From NCBI RefSeq assembly GCF_016446475.1, contig NZ_JAEHFP010000007.1, positions 1 through 64,000 of the forward strand: a DNA stretch of 64,000 nt, written 5' to 3'. The notes beneath the pieces were generated by a model. It did no database searches. It saw only the letters and a list, made by a program, of their open reading frames with translations, and was not told where the DNA came from. Made by a program: the position numbers and the translations under genes. Shown here piece after piece: positions 15,096 to 24,378 of this stretch (its first letter is position 1; each line of letters starts with the position of its first letter). Source of the DNA: Paracoccus binzhouensis (GTDB taxonomy: Bacteria > Pseudomonadota > Alphaproteobacteria > Rhodobacterales > Rhodobacteraceae).

Positions 15096-16592
15096 TTGAA
15101 GAAGCCCAATATCCTGATCGTGATGGCCGACCAGCTGTCGGGGGTGCTGTTCCCCGACGGCCCGGCCGAATTCCTGCAGGTGCCGCATCTGCGGGCGCTG
15201 GCCGAACGCTCGACCCGCTATGCCAACGCCTATACCGGCAGCCCGCTTTGCGCACCGGGGCGGGCCAGCTTCATGTCCGGGCAGCTGCCGCGCCGCACCC
15301 GGGTCTATGACAATGCGGCCGAGTTCTGCTCGGACATCCCGACCTATGCCCATCACCTGCGCCGGGCGGGCTATCACACCTGCCTGTCGGGCAAGATGCA
15401 TTTCGTCGGCCCCGACCAACTGCACGGTTTCGAGGAGCGGCTGACCACCGACATCTACCCGGCCGATTTCGGCTGGACCCCGGACTACCGCAAGCCGGGC
15501 GAGCGCATCGACTGGTGGTATCACAACCTGGGCTCGGTCACCGGCGCCGGCGTGGCCGAGATCACCAACCAGTACGAATATGACGACGAGGTCGCCTATC
15601 ACGCCACCCGCAAGCTCTACGACCTGGCGCGCGGCGCCGACGAGCGGCCCTGGTGCCTGACGGTCAGCTTCACCCATCCGCACGACCCCTTCGTCGCCCG
15701 GCGCAAGTATTGGGATCTCTACGAGGGCATCCCGGAACTGGAACCGCCCGAGGCGATCCCCTATGCGCGGATGGACCCGCATTCGCAGCGGCTGATGGAT
15801 GCCAGCGACTGGCGCGGGCTCGAGGTCACGCCCGAGCATGTCCGCCGCGCCCGCCAGGGCTATTTCGCCAACATCTCCTATATCGACGACAAGCTGGGCG
15901 AGATCCTGGACGTGCTGGAGCGCACCCGGCAGGAGGCAATCGTGGTCTTCCTGTCCGACCATGGCGAGATGCTGGGCAGCCGCGGCATGTGGTTCAAGAT
16001 GAGCTTCTTCGAGGGCTCGGCCCGGGTGCCCCTGATGATCGCGGCGCCAGAGATGGCGCCGGGGCGGGTGGACCAGCCGGTCTCGACCATCGACGTGCTG
16101 CCGACGATCTGCGACCTCGCGGGGATCTCGATGTCCGAGGTGGCGCCCTGGACCGACGGCCGCTCGCTGGCGCAAGGCGCCCAGGGGCGCGGGCCGGTGG
16201 CGATGGAATACGCGGCCGAGGGCAGCATCGCGCCGCTGGTCTGCCTGCGCGACGGCGACTGGAAATACATCGCCTGCGCCGCCGACCCGGACATGCTCTA
16301 CAACCTGGCCGAGGATCCCGAGGAGCGGGTGAACCGCGCCACCGACCCGGCGGCGGCCGAGGTGCTGGCGCGGATGCGCGCCATGGCCGGCGAACGCTGG
16401 GATCTGGCCGCCTATGACGCCGAGGTGCGCGAAAGCCAGGCCCGGCGCTGGGTGGTCTACGAGGCGCTGCGCAACGGCGCCTATTTCCCCTGGGACTACC
16501 AGCCGCTGATGAAGGCCTCGGAACGCTACATGCGCAACCACATGGACCTGAACGTGCTGGAGGAATCCAGGCGGTTCCCGCGGGGCGAGTGA
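15096..16592 (+). CDS. betC: Choline sulfatase
   Basis: 498 aa. The sulfatase signature LCAPGRASFMSG holds the cysteine (C52) that is converted to formylglycine. The metal-binding start NILIVMADQLSG and the later FLSDHGEMLGSRGMW are also visible, with the C-terminal tail typical of BetC. It hydrolyses choline-O-sulfate to choline and sulfate in the cytoplasm. The start is TTG, placed directly after the TAA of the binding-protein gene with no strong ribosome site, so coupled translation is likely. Confidence 0.9.
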   Translation: MKKPNILIVMADQLSGVLFPDGPAEFLQVPHLRALAERSTRYANAYTGSPLCAPGRASFMSGQLPRRTRVYDNAAEFCSDIPTYAHHLRRAGYHTCLSGKMHFVGPDQLHGFEERLTTDIYPADFGWTPDYRKPGERIDWWYHNLGSVTGAGVAEITNQYEYDDEVAYHATRKLYDLARGADERPWCLTVSFTHPHDPFVARRKYWDLYEGIPELEPPEAIPYARMDPHSQRLMDASDWRGLEVTPEHVRRARQGYFANISYIDDKLGEILDVLERTRQEAIVVFLSDHGEMLGSRGMWFKMSFFEGSARVPLMIAAPEMAPGRVDQPVSTIDVLPTICDLAGISMSEVAPWTDGRSLAQGAQGRGPVAMEYAAEGSIAPLVCLRDGDWKYIACAADPDMLYNLAEDPEERVNRATDPAAAEVLARMRAMAGERWDLAAYDAEVRESQARRWVVYEALRNGAYFPWDYQPLMKASERYMRNHMDLNVLEESRRFPRGE

Positions 16593-17018
16593 ATGGTGCC
16601 GCTGTCCTCAGGCCGCTTCGCGGCGATCCGCCTGCAGCCGGGCGAGGATCCGGTGGCGGCGCTGCGCGCCCTGCAGCGCCGGACGGGGGCAGCGGCCATG
16701 GCGCTGGTCACCTGCGTGGGCAGCCTGACCCGCGCCGTGATCCGGCACGCGAACCGGAACGAGGCCAGCGACTATCGCGGCCATTTCGAGATCACGGCGC
16801 TGACCGGCACCATCGACCCGGCCGGCCAGCACCTGCACCTGACCATCGCCGATGGCGAGGGCCGGGCCTTTGGCGGCCACCTGCTGCCGGGCTGCGAAAT
16901 CCATACCACGGCCGAGATCGTGGTGCTGATCCTGGACGACCTGCATTTTTCCCGCGCCCCCTGCCCGCTTTCCGGCCATGACGAACTGCTGGTGCGGCCC
17001 GCGCCGCCCAGGGCCTAG
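16593..17018 (+). CDS. PPC/DUF296-domain protein
   Basis: 141 aa. The single domain has the PPC pattern: LQPGEDPVAALRALQRR, ALVTCVGSLTRAVIR, FEITALTGTI and the HLHLTIADGEGRAFGGHLLPG block. In plants this domain is joined to AT-hooks; bacterial stand-alone forms have no settled role. Its ATG follows the betC stop without a gap, so it belongs to the choline-sulfate unit. Confidence 0.85.
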   Translation: MVPLSSGRFAAIRLQPGEDPVAALRALQRRTGAAAMALVTCVGSLTRAVIRHANRNEASDYRGHFEITALTGTIDPAGQHLHLTIADGEGRAFGGHLLPGCEIHTTAEIVVLILDDLHFSRAPCPLSGHDELLVRPAPPRA

Positions 17019-17114
17019 GGGCGCGGCCCGCCCCCTGCGACCAGGCGTCACGGCGGGGAACCCGCCCCGCCGCCGGGGCGTTGCTCCGCCGTCATCAGTC
17101 AAGAGGATCCCGCC

Positions 17115-17675
17115 ATGTCCGACCTGCTTGTCATCGCCTTCGACGATGAGGCGACCGGCTTCGAGCTGCGCACCGAACTGGTCAAGATGCAGAAGGAATA
17201 CCTGATCGAGCTCGAGGACGCGGTGGTCGTCACCCGTCCCACGGCCGAGGACATCCAGCTGCACCAGGCCGTGAACCTGACCGCGGCCGGCGCACTTGGC
17301 GGCGGCTTCTGGGGCACGCTGGTCGGGCTGATCTTCCTGAACCCGCTGATCGGCGCGGCGGTTGGGGCGGGCGCCGGGGCCATCGCCGGCAAGCTCTCGG
17401 ACATCGGCATCAACGACGATTTCATGCGCGAGCTTGGCCAGTCCATCCCGCCCGGCGGCTCGGCCGTGTTCATCCTGGTGCGCAAGATGACCGCCGACAA
17501 GGTGCTGGCGCGGCTGGAAGGCTTCCACCTGCGCGGCCGGGTGCTGCAGACCTCGCTGCCTGATGCCGAGGAGGAACGGCTGCGCGAAGCCTTTGCCGGC
17601 GGCAAGCTGGGCGCGGCGCTTGGCGTGCCGCAGGCGGACCAGCCGGGCCCCTCGGTCCCGACGACCCCAGCCTGA
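17115..17675 (+). CDS. DUF1269 family protein
   Basis: 186 aa. The family pattern is clear: an N-terminal ferredoxin-like half (DLLVIAFDDEATGFELR), a central Gly/Ala-rich hydrophobic hairpin (GALGGGFWGTLVGLIFLNP, then GAAVGAGAGAIAGKLSDIGI) and GINDDFMRELGQSIPPGGSA. Members are thought to be membrane-associated; function is unknown. AAGAGGA precedes the ATG. Confidence 0.85.
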   Translation: MSDLLVIAFDDEATGFELRTELVKMQKEYLIELEDAVVVTRPTAEDIQLHQAVNLTAAGALGGGFWGTLVGLIFLNPLIGAAVGAGAGAIAGKLSDIGINDDFMRELGQSIPPGGSAVFILVRKMTADKVLARLEGFHLRGRVLQTSLPDAEEERLREAFAGGKLGAALGVPQADQPGPSVPTTPA

Positions 17676-17735
17676 CCCCGCCCGCCCCGTGCCTGACGCT
17701 TGACGCAAGGGGCATGGCCGTGACAGGACGCGCCC

Positions 17736-18494
17736 ATGCCCCGCCGCACGGACACCCTGCAAGACCCCGAGGCGCTGACCGAGCCGCCGAAGCCCCGCGC
17801 CCGCCGGCGTCGGCGGCCGCTGCGGCGCATGGCGCTGTGGCTCTGGGGCTGGCTGTCCTGGATCGGCGCCCGGCTGCTGGCACTGATGTTCGTGCTGGTC
17901 TTCCTGTTTTCCTTCGTCAACCCGCCGACCACCTGGACCATCATCCAGGGCCAGCGCGAATTTCCCGGCCGGGCGACGCGGGAATGGGTCGGCCTGGACG
18001 AGATCTCGCCGCACATGGTGCGCGCCGTAGTCGCGGCCGAGGACGCGAATTTCTGCAACCACTGGGGTTTCGACATGGTCGAGATCCGCCGGGTCATCGC
18101 CTCGGGCTCGTCGCGCGGCGCCTCGACCATCAGCCAGCAGACGGCCAAGAACGTCTTCCTGTGGCAGGGGCGCAGCTGGCCGCGCAAGGTGATGGAGACG
18201 GTCTATACTCCGATGATCGAAGCGCTGTGGTCCAAGCGCCGCATCGTCGAGGTCTATCTGAACATCGCCGAATTCGGCCGCGGCGTCTTCGGCATCAAGG
18301 CGGCGGCGGAATATTACTATCGCACCACGCCCGACAAGCTGAGCCTGCGGCAGGCGGCGGCGCTGGCCTCGATCCTGCCCTCGCCGCGCACCCGCAACCC
18401 GCAGACCGGCTCGGCCCGCACCCGCGCCATCGTCAGCGGCGCGCAGACGATCCGGGCGGATGGCCGCGATTCCTGCCTGGTGCTGCCGCGCTGA
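17736..18494 (+). CDS. mtgA: Monofunctional peptidoglycan glycosyltransferase
   Basis: 252 aa. A basic N-terminus and one membrane span (residues about 35-62) precede a GT51 domain with the catalytic glutamate in AAEDANFCNHWGFD, then GASTISQQTAKN, the WPRKVMET block and KRRIVEVYLNIAEFG. There is no transpeptidase domain. The enzyme polymerises lipid II into glycan strands in the periplasm. Confidence 0.95.
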   Translation: MPRRTDTLQDPEALTEPPKPRARRRRRPLRRMALWLWGWLSWIGARLLALMFVLVFLFSFVNPPTTWTIIQGQREFPGRATREWVGLDEISPHMVRAVVAAEDANFCNHWGFDMVEIRRVIASGSSRGASTISQQTAKNVFLWQGRSWPRKVMETVYTPMIEALWSKRRIVEVYLNIAEFGRGVFGIKAAAEYYYRTTPDKLSLRQAAALASILPSPRTRNPQTGSARTRAIVSGAQTIRADGRDSCLVLPR

Positions 18495-18513
18495 ACCGCC
18501 CGCCGCGCCAGGA

Positions 18514-18548
18514 CGGTTGAAACCGGGCGCGCCCGGGCGTATCAACCG
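18514..18548 (+). terminator. Nested inverted repeats after mtgA
   Basis: CGGTTGA (18514-18520) pairs with TCAACCG (18542-18548) around the inner palindrome CCGGGCGCGCCCGG (18523-18536). The structure lies between the mtgA stop and the next ATG and is most simply a terminator. Confidence 0.5.
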
Positions 18549-18559
18549 GAAGCCCGCGA

Positions 18560-19267
18560 ATGAACGGTTTTCCCCTGATGAATACATCCTCGCCCAGTTC
18601 CACCATCCGCCTTTACCACCTTGCCCTGTCGCCGTTCTGCCGCAAGGTCCGGCTGGTGCTGGCCGAAAAGCGGATCGAGGTCGAGCTGGTCGAGGACCGC
18701 TTCTGGGAGCCGGGGTCCGAGATCCTGCGCCGCAACCCGGCGGGCAAGCTGCCGGTGCTGCGCATGGACGGGCGGCTTCTGGCCGAAAGCCAGGCGATCT
18801 GCGAATACCTGGACGAGGTGCAGCCGCAGCCGGCTCTGATGCCCCATGCCGCCATCGAACGCTACGAGGTCCGCCGGCTTTGCGCCTGGTTCGACGACAA
18901 GTTCAACGCCGAGGTGACGAAGCCGGTGATGACCGAGCGGGTCTGGAAGAAGGTGATGCGCCTGGGCTACCCGGACAGCCGCACCGTCAAGGCCGGGCTG
19001 TCAGCGATCCGCTATCATCTCGACTACATGAAAAGCCTGCTGGAACATCGCCGCTGGCTGGCGGGCGACGTGATGACGCTGGCGGATTTCGCCGCCGCGG
19101 CGCATCTGTCCTGCCTTGACTACATCTCGGACGTGGACTGGACCCATTCGGCCGAGGTGCAGGAATGGTATGCCAAGATCAAGTCGCGGCCGGCCTTCCG
19201 CAGCCTTCTGGCCGACCACCTGCCGGGCGTCCACCCGGCGCCGCATTATGCCCTGCTCGACTTCTAG
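18560..19267 (+). CDS. fzlA: Glutathione S-transferase-like protein, FzlA type
   Basis: 235 aa. Thioredoxin-like N-terminal half ([46 protein letters not shown]) and an all-helical C-terminal half. The C-terminal [11 protein letters not shown], and pairing with queG, match FzlA of alphaproteobacteria, which binds FtsZ and controls constriction rather than conjugating glutathione. GGAAG lies upstream of the ATG. A generic GST is the alternative; the FzlA call rests on the C-terminus and gene order recalled from memory. Confidence 0.75.
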   Translation: MNGFPLMNTSSPSSTIRLYHLALSPFCRKVRLVLAEKRIEVELVEDRFWEPGSEILRRNPAGKLPVLRMDGRLLAESQAICEYLDEVQPQPALMPHAAIERYEVRRLCAWFDDKFNAEVTKPVMTERVWKKVMRLGYPDSRTVKAGLSAIRYHLDYMKSLLEHRRWLAGDVMTLADFAAAAHLSCLDYISDVDWTHSAEVQEWYAKIKSRPAFRSLLADHLPGVHPAPHYALLDF

Positions 19268-20300
19268 GCCGACCGAGCCCACCGAGATCCGTTCCCGGCT
19301 CGAGGAACAGGCGCGGGCCGAGGGTTTCTCGGCCCTTGGCATTTGCGCCCCCGACGCGGCGCCAGAACTGCCCGAGCGGCTGGCGGCCTTCCTGGACCAG
19401 GGCCGCCACGGCCAGATGGGCTGGATGGCCGAGCGCGCGCATTGGCGCGCCTCCCCCGCCGCGCTCTGGCCCGAGGCGCGCTCGGTCGTCATGCTGGCCG
19501 AGCTTTACACGCCCGAGCACGACCCGCTGGAGGTCATCCGCCACCGGGATCGCGGCGCGGTCAGCGTCTATGCCCAGGGCAAGGACTATCACGACCTGGT
19601 CAAGAAGCGGCTCAAGCGCCTGGGCGGCTGGCTGGTCGGGCTGACCGGCTGCGAGATCAAGGTCTTTGTCGACACCGCCCCGGTGATGGAAAAGCCGCTG
19701 GCGCAGGCGGCGGGCCTGGGCTGGCAGGGCAAGCACACCAACCTGCTGTCGCGCGACCTGGGCAGCTGGTTCTTCCTGGGCGCGATCTTCACCACGCTGG
19801 ACCTGCCGAAGGACGCGGCCGAGCGCAGCCATTGCGGATCGTGCCGGGCCTGCCTCGACGCCTGCCCCACGCGCGCCTTTCCGGCGCCCTACCAGCTGGA
19901 CGCGCGGCGCTGCATCTCCTACCTGACCATCGAGCACAAGGGGCCGGTGGACCCCGAGCTGCGGCCGAGCCTGGGCAACCGCATCTATGGCTGCGACGAT
20001 TGCCTGGCCGCCTGCCCCTGGAACAAGTTCGCGCAGGCCGCGACCGAGCTGCGCTATCACGGGCCCCATGGCGCGCCGGCGCTGGCCGAGCTGGCGCAGC
20101 TTGACGATGCGGGCTTTCGCGCGCGTTTCTCGGGCAGCCCGATCAAGCGCATCGGCCGCGACCGCATGGTGCGCAATGTTCTTTACGCCATCGGCAATTC
20201 GGGGCTTGCACATCTGCGCCCGGTCGCGGAAGCCTTGGCGCATGATCCCGACCCCACCGTCGCCGATGCGGCACGCTGGGCCTGCGAGCGCCTGCCATGA
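19248..20300 (+). CDS. queG: Epoxyqueuosine reductase
   Basis: 350 aa. Two ferredoxin-type clusters are visible: [16 protein letters not shown] and [14 protein letters not shown], with [14 protein letters not shown] between them. Other family blocks are [19 protein letters not shown] and [14 protein letters not shown]. The enzyme uses cobalamin and two 4Fe-4S clusters to reduce epoxyqueuosine to queuosine in tRNA. I chose the ATG at 19248, which overlaps the fzlA end by 20 bases; the frame is open further upstream inside fzlA. Confidence 0.93.
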   Translation: MPCSTSRPTEPTEIRSRLEEQARAEGFSALGICAPDAAPELPERLAAFLDQGRHGQMGWMAERAHWRASPAALWPEARSVVMLAELYTPEHDPLEVIRHRDRGAVSVYAQGKDYHDLVKKRLKRLGGWLVGLTGCEIKVFVDTAPVMEKPLAQAAGLGWQGKHTNLLSRDLGSWFFLGAIFTTLDLPKDAAERSHCGSCRACLDACPTRAFPAPYQLDARRCISYLTIEHKGPVDPELRPSLGNRIYGCDDCLAACPWNKFAQAATELRYHGPHGAPALAELAQLDDAGFRARFSGSPIKRIGRDRMVRNVLYAIGNSGLAHLRPVAEALAHDPDPTVADAARWACERLP

Positions 20301-21232
20301 TCTCTCAAAGCCCGCTGCGCGGCATCCTGCTCAAATGTCTCAGCGTCATGGTCTTCACGATCATGGCCTCGCTGATCAAGGCGACATCCGAGGATGGGCT
20401 GGGGGTGCCGCCGGGGCAGCAGGTCTTCTTCCGCTCGTTCTTCGCGGTGCCGGTCATCCTGCTGTGGCTGGCCTGGCGGCACGAGCTGGGCGTCGGGCTG
20501 AAGACCTTTCGCCCGATGGGGCATTTCTATCGCGGCATCATCGGCACCGCCGCCATGGGGCTGGGCTTCTGGGCGCTGGCGCTGCTGCCCTTTCCCGAAG
20601 TCACGGCCATCGGCTATGCCGCGCCGCTGCTGACGGTGATCTTCGCCGCGATGTTCCTGAACGAGAACGTGCGGCTGTTCCGGCTGTCCATGGTGGCGCT
20701 GGGGATGGCCGGGGTGATGATCGTGCTGTCGCCGCGCATCACCACCGGCAGCGAGATCGGCTACAAGGAAAGCCTGGGCGCCATGGTCACGCTGGCCGGC
20801 GCGGCCTGTACGGCGCTGGCGCAGATCTTCGTGCGCAAGCTGGTGCAGGAGGAACGCACCTCGGCCATCGTGTTCTGGTTCTCGATCACCTCGACCCTGC
20901 TCAGCCTGCTGACCATCCCCTTCGACTGGGTGATGCCGGACGCCGGGACGGCGGCGCTGCTGGTCACCATCGGGCTTCTGGGCGGGCTGGGGCAGATCCT
21001 GCTGACCTCGGCCTATCGCTTTGCCGACGCCTCGCTGGTGGCGCCCTTCGAATATGTCTCGATGCTGCTGGCCCTGGCGATCGGCTGGTTCGTCTTCGAC
21101 GAGGCGCCGACCCTGGTCATGCTGGCCGGCGCGGCGCTGGTCATCACCGCCGGCATCCTGATCATCTGGCGCGAGCGGCAGCTGGGGCTGGAGCGCACCC
21201 GCCAGCGCAAGGCCATGACCCCGCAGGGCTAG
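20297..21232 (+). CDS. DMT-superfamily (EamA) transporter
   Basis: 311 aa with about ten predicted membrane spans in two EamA repeats (for example [20 protein letters not shown] and [15 protein letters not shown]). The substrate cannot be told from sequence; relatives export amino acids or metabolites. Its ATG overlaps the queG stop by four bases. The gene converges with the sulfotransferase at 21266. Confidence 0.85.
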   Translation: MISQSPLRGILLKCLSVMVFTIMASLIKATSEDGLGVPPGQQVFFRSFFAVPVILLWLAWRHELGVGLKTFRPMGHFYRGIIGTAAMGLGFWALALLPFPEVTAIGYAAPLLTVIFAAMFLNENVRLFRLSMVALGMAGVMIVLSPRITTGSEIGYKESLGAMVTLAGAACTALAQIFVRKLVQEERTSAIVFWFSITSTLLSLLTIPFDWVMPDAGTAALLVTIGLLGGLGQILLTSAYRFADASLVAPFEYVSMLLALAIGWFVFDEAPTLVMLAGAALVITAGILIIWRERQLGLERTRQRKAMTPQG

Positions 21233-21265
21233 AGCGGGGCGGGGCTGGGTCAGGGCAGGGCCGGG

Positions 21266-22660
21266 TCAGGGTTGGCCGCCGAAGCCGAAGGCGACGTAAT
21301 CGCGCAGATAGGCCTTTTTCGCCGCGCCGCGCAGTTCCTGCTCGTTCAGGAAGGCGGGGAAGGGCTCGGGGTCGGGGAAATCCGCCGGCGCCCGGATCCC
21401 GGCGCTGGCGGCAAGCCAGGACAGGTCGCGCGGCAGCTCCGATTCGCGCAGCAGCATGTCGGGGGAGCCGAAGCGCGCGAAACCCGCCAGCACCTCGGAC
21501 TGGCTGGCCCAGCCGGGATAGGTCGGCAGCGTGGTCTGGCCGTTCAGGTTGCGGCGCAGGAAATCCAGGAAGGCCGCGAACAGCTCGGCCTTGCGGCCCT
21601 GGTCCAGCGCGTCCAGCGCCTCGTCGGGCGGCAGGGCCACGCGATGGATCTGCCGCATCAGCTGGCGCAGCTCGGCGTTGCGGCCGCCGATCAGCGATTC
21701 GAAGGCCGCCCAGGCGCGCAGCAGCGGGTGGCGCAGCACGGTGAAACTGCGATGGCCGACATGCTGGCGCTTCCATTGCCGCAGGCTGTTCTGGTTGAAA
21801 TCGCCTGTAACCTCGCCCATCCGCCGCAGCCAGTCCCCGACCGGGCCGGTCGGCCCGCCCTTGACCGGCATGAAGATCAGCCCCTTGCCCGCCTCGGCCC
21901 CCAGGAACGAGGGCACGGCCGGGCCCTTCCTCGGCTCGAAATTCGGGATCTTGCGCAGCATGAACGGGTCGAGCCGCGCCAGTTCCGCCTGCATCTCGTC
22001 GAAATTCTCGACCTTTTCGGACAGTTCGCGCGGGTTCTGCGGCACCTGGTCGCTGGCCGGCTCGACCCGCTTCAGGTCGGTGCGGCCCAGCCAGTGCAGC
22101 AGCCCGGTCATCACCTCGGCGTCGCGCAGGTCCTCGTAGCCCAGCCAGAAGCCGGCCTGCCCGGTCACCTGCAGCCGGTGCATGACCTTCAGCTGGAACT
22201 CCTCGACCGCGCCCGTCACCTGCCGGAACTCGGCGCCGTCGAAGCGGATGGCGGCGGGGATCGGCGTCTCGGTCTCGTTCAGCTTCCACTGGTTGGTGGC
22301 GCGCGCCAGCGCGGTCGAGACATAGCTGTCCACCGGGTTGCGGGTCAGGATGATCTTGGCGCAGGCCCGATCCTCGATGATCGCGTCGAAGACGCGCGGG
22401 TCGTGGTCGTGGAAATAGCGGAAGCCCGGCAGGTGGTTCGGCTTGTCGAAGATCGCCGCCAGCAGCCGGTGCGGATCGGCGTCGCGCTCGGCCATGGTGA
22501 TGCCCTTCAGCTCGTCCTTGTCGGGCCAGCCCATCATGTAGGGGTTGAAGGCCTCGCCGAAGCAGGTGACGCGCTTGACGCCGTTCAGCGTCGCCTCGAG
22601 CAGGTTCGAGCCGGTGCGCATCTCGGCGAAGACGACGAAGCTGCGAAAGGGCTGGGTCAT
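21266..22660 (-). CDS. Sulfotransferase-family protein
   Basis: 464 aa. The PAPS-binding start is seen as FVVFAEMRTGSNLLEATLN, and the 3'-phosphate motif as IILTRNPVDSYVSTALAR. A second sulfotransferase-like segment follows (HRSFTVLRHPLLRAWAAFES), so the protein may contain two related halves. It should move sulfate from PAPS onto a glycan or lipid. It ends the minus-strand polysaccharide cluster and overlaps the preceding glycosyltransferase by four bases; cysQ upstream would clear the PAP product. Confidence 0.85.
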   Translation of the reverse strand: MTQPFRSFVVFAEMRTGSNLLEATLNGVKRVTCFGEAFNPYMMGWPDKDELKGITMAERDADPHRLLAAIFDKPNHLPGFRYFHDHDPRVFDAIIEDRACAKIILTRNPVDSYVSTALARATNQWKLNETETPIPAAIRFDGAEFRQVTGAVEEFQLKVMHRLQVTGQAGFWLGYEDLRDAEVMTGLLHWLGRTDLKRVEPASDQVPQNPRELSEKVENFDEMQAELARLDPFMLRKIPNFEPRKGPAVPSFLGAEAGKGLIFMPVKGGPTGPVGDWLRRMGEVTGDFNQNSLRQWKRQHVGHRSFTVLRHPLLRAWAAFESLIGGRNAELRQLMRQIHRVALPPDEALDALDQGRKAELFAAFLDFLRRNLNGQTTLPTYPGWASQSEVLAGFARFGSPDMLLRESELPRDLSWLAASAGIRAPADFPDPEPFPAFLNEQELRGAAKKAYLRDYVAFGFGGQP

Positions 22661-24378
22661 GGCGCGGAACTTTCTTCGGGGTCGGGCGCGGGCGGCGCGG
22701 GCGGCGCGGGCGCAATGTCGGTGGCGGGGAATTCCCCCATCAGCTGCGGCCGCAAGCCGGCATTGCGCAGCCTTTGCAGGAAGCGACCCATGCCGGCCAC
22801 GTCGCGCATGACCGGCAGGTTGGTCGCGGCCTCGGGGTCACCGCCCAGCTGGCGCAGCACGCCGCGCAGTGCGTCGGCAGGTCGGGCGCAGAAATCGCCC
22901 AAGGCCCAGACCTGCGTCTGCGCCTTGAGCCAGACCGAGTTCAGCACCTCCATCTGCGCCAGCTCGGTGCGCTGCAGGATGGCGGCGACGCGGCGGATGT
23001 CGTCGAAGGGCATGTCGGAATGCAGCAGCGGCACCGCCCAGGCGCCGGTGATCACGAAGATGCGGGCGTTCGGATCGGTGGCGGTGAACCAGTTCATCTC
23101 TTGCCCGTCGCGCGGGCTGAACTGCCAGGCCTGCATCCGCCGGGTGATGCGGATCAGGTTGGCAAGGAAGCCGCGCGGGTCCAGGTCGCGCAGCGCCGCG
23201 CTGTCGGACAGCGCCCCCGGCCCGATCGGCGCGCGGCCGGCGAATTCGGCGCCGTGGACCGCGAACAGGTGGCCGTGCACATCGGCATCGACCCGGCTGG
23301 AGAGCCAGGATTCGAAGCCGGGAAACAGGTCGCTGAAGCCCTGCAGCACCGCATAGGGCGCGGCGGTCTTGCCGTTCTCGCGATCCTTCAGCGGAAAGCG
23401 GCTTTGCATGTAAAGCCCGGGCCGGCCCAGGCTGCGGCGCGCCACGGCCTGGCTGACGATGCGGTCCAGCCGCTCGGGCCGCGGCTCGTCCACCTGCGGC
23501 CGGGCGGCGTCGCCATGCGGGAAATGCGCGTAAAGCCGATGCGCGCCGCGCCAGATCTTGCGCGCCACGAAGCAGCGCGACTGTTCCAGCATCTCCAGGT
23601 GGTCGTTGTAGAAGATATAGGGCTTGCCCTGGCCGTCGAACTTGGCCAGCGTCAGCGAACGGCTTTCGATGTTCTGCGAATGGCGGCGGGCCAGGGTCTG
23701 GAAATAGCTCTCGTCCGGGATCCAGACCCGGCGGAAATAGCGGTCGAACTCGGCCCGGCGCGGATCGGCCAGGATGGCGCGCAGCGTGGCCCGGGTCAGG
23801 CACCACCATTGCGAACCCAGATGCGGCACCAGCCCCTGCGGGATGCGGCGCCTGTAGCCCAGCCGGCGCTGCAGGGCGACATGGCGGTCGAACAGCTTGC
23901 GCTGCCGCCGCCACGAGAAGGGGAAGCGCAGGGTGAAGCGCTCCTCGTTCAGCCCGCCCACGGTCCAGCCGACATCCGCCGCCGTCACGCTTTCGATGAA
24001 GTCGCGCCGCGGATACAGGGCCAGGAAGGCGCGCAGATCCTGCACCGGCCGCAGGGGCAGGCAGGAGCCCGAGACGACCATCACGTGCGTCAGATCCTCG
24101 AAGCGGTCCAGCAACAGCGCCGCCGCGTCCTGGGTGGCCTGCACCAGGCTGAACATGCCCCATTCGCAGGAATGCCGGGGACTGAACAGCACCTGCGGCA
24201 GGTCGGCCAGGCCGCCGCGCATGGCCGCCATGTCGGCGGCCGGCGCCTTGGCATCGACATGCACCACCACCGCGGCCCCGCCCTCGGCCCAGACCCGCGC
24301 CATGCGGGCGGCGATGGGCAATTCGTCGTGGCAGAGCATGATCACGCCCAGCCGGATCTCGGCCCCGTCGCCGCTCAT
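22657..24378 (-). CDS. Core-2/I-branching-type glycosyltransferase with extra C-terminal domain
   Basis: 573 aa. The N-terminal half resembles beta-1,6-N-acetylglucosaminyltransferases of GT14: LGVIMLCHDELPIAARM, HVDAKAP, MVVSGSCLPLRP, GSQWWCLTRATLRAIL and WIPDESYFQT. The remaining 250 residues (from about 330) form a separate domain I cannot name. The start at 24378 overlaps the preceding gene by four bases. The Pro/Ala-rich tail (APAPPAPPAPDPEE) is probably disordered. It likely adds a sugar to the surface polymer made by this cluster. Confidence 0.8.
   Translation of the reverse strand: MSGDGAEIRLGVIMLCHDELPIAARMARVWAEGGAAVVVHVDAKAPAADMAAMRGGLADLPQVLFSPRHSCEWGMFSLVQATQDAAALLLDRFEDLTHVMVVSGSCLPLRPVQDLRAFLALYPRRDFIESVTAADVGWTVGGLNEERFTLRFPFSWRRQRKLFDRHVALQRRLGYRRRIPQGLVPHLGSQWWCLTRATLRAILADPRRAEFDRYFRRVWIPDESYFQTLARRHSQNIESRSLTLAKFDGQGKPYIFYNDHLEMLEQSRCFVARKIWRGAHRLYAHFPHGDAARPQVDEPRPERLDRIVSQAVARRSLGRPGLYMQSRFPLKDRENGKTAAPYAVLQGFSDLFPGFESWLSSRVDADVHGHLFAVHGAEFAGRAPIGPGALSDSAALRDLDPRGFLANLIRITRRMQAWQFSPRDGQEMNWFTATDPNARIFVITGAWAVPLLHSDMPFDDIRRVAAILQRTELAQMEVLNSVWLKAQTQVWALGDFCARPADALRGVLRQLGGDPEAATNLPVMRDVAGMGRFLQRLRNAGLRPQLMGEFPATDIAPAPPAPPAPDPEESSAP

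Noticed and set aside
13995..16541. 848-aa open frame antisense to the binding protein and betC
   Set aside because: Same shadow effect; real motifs (CAPGR, signal peptide) are on the other strand.
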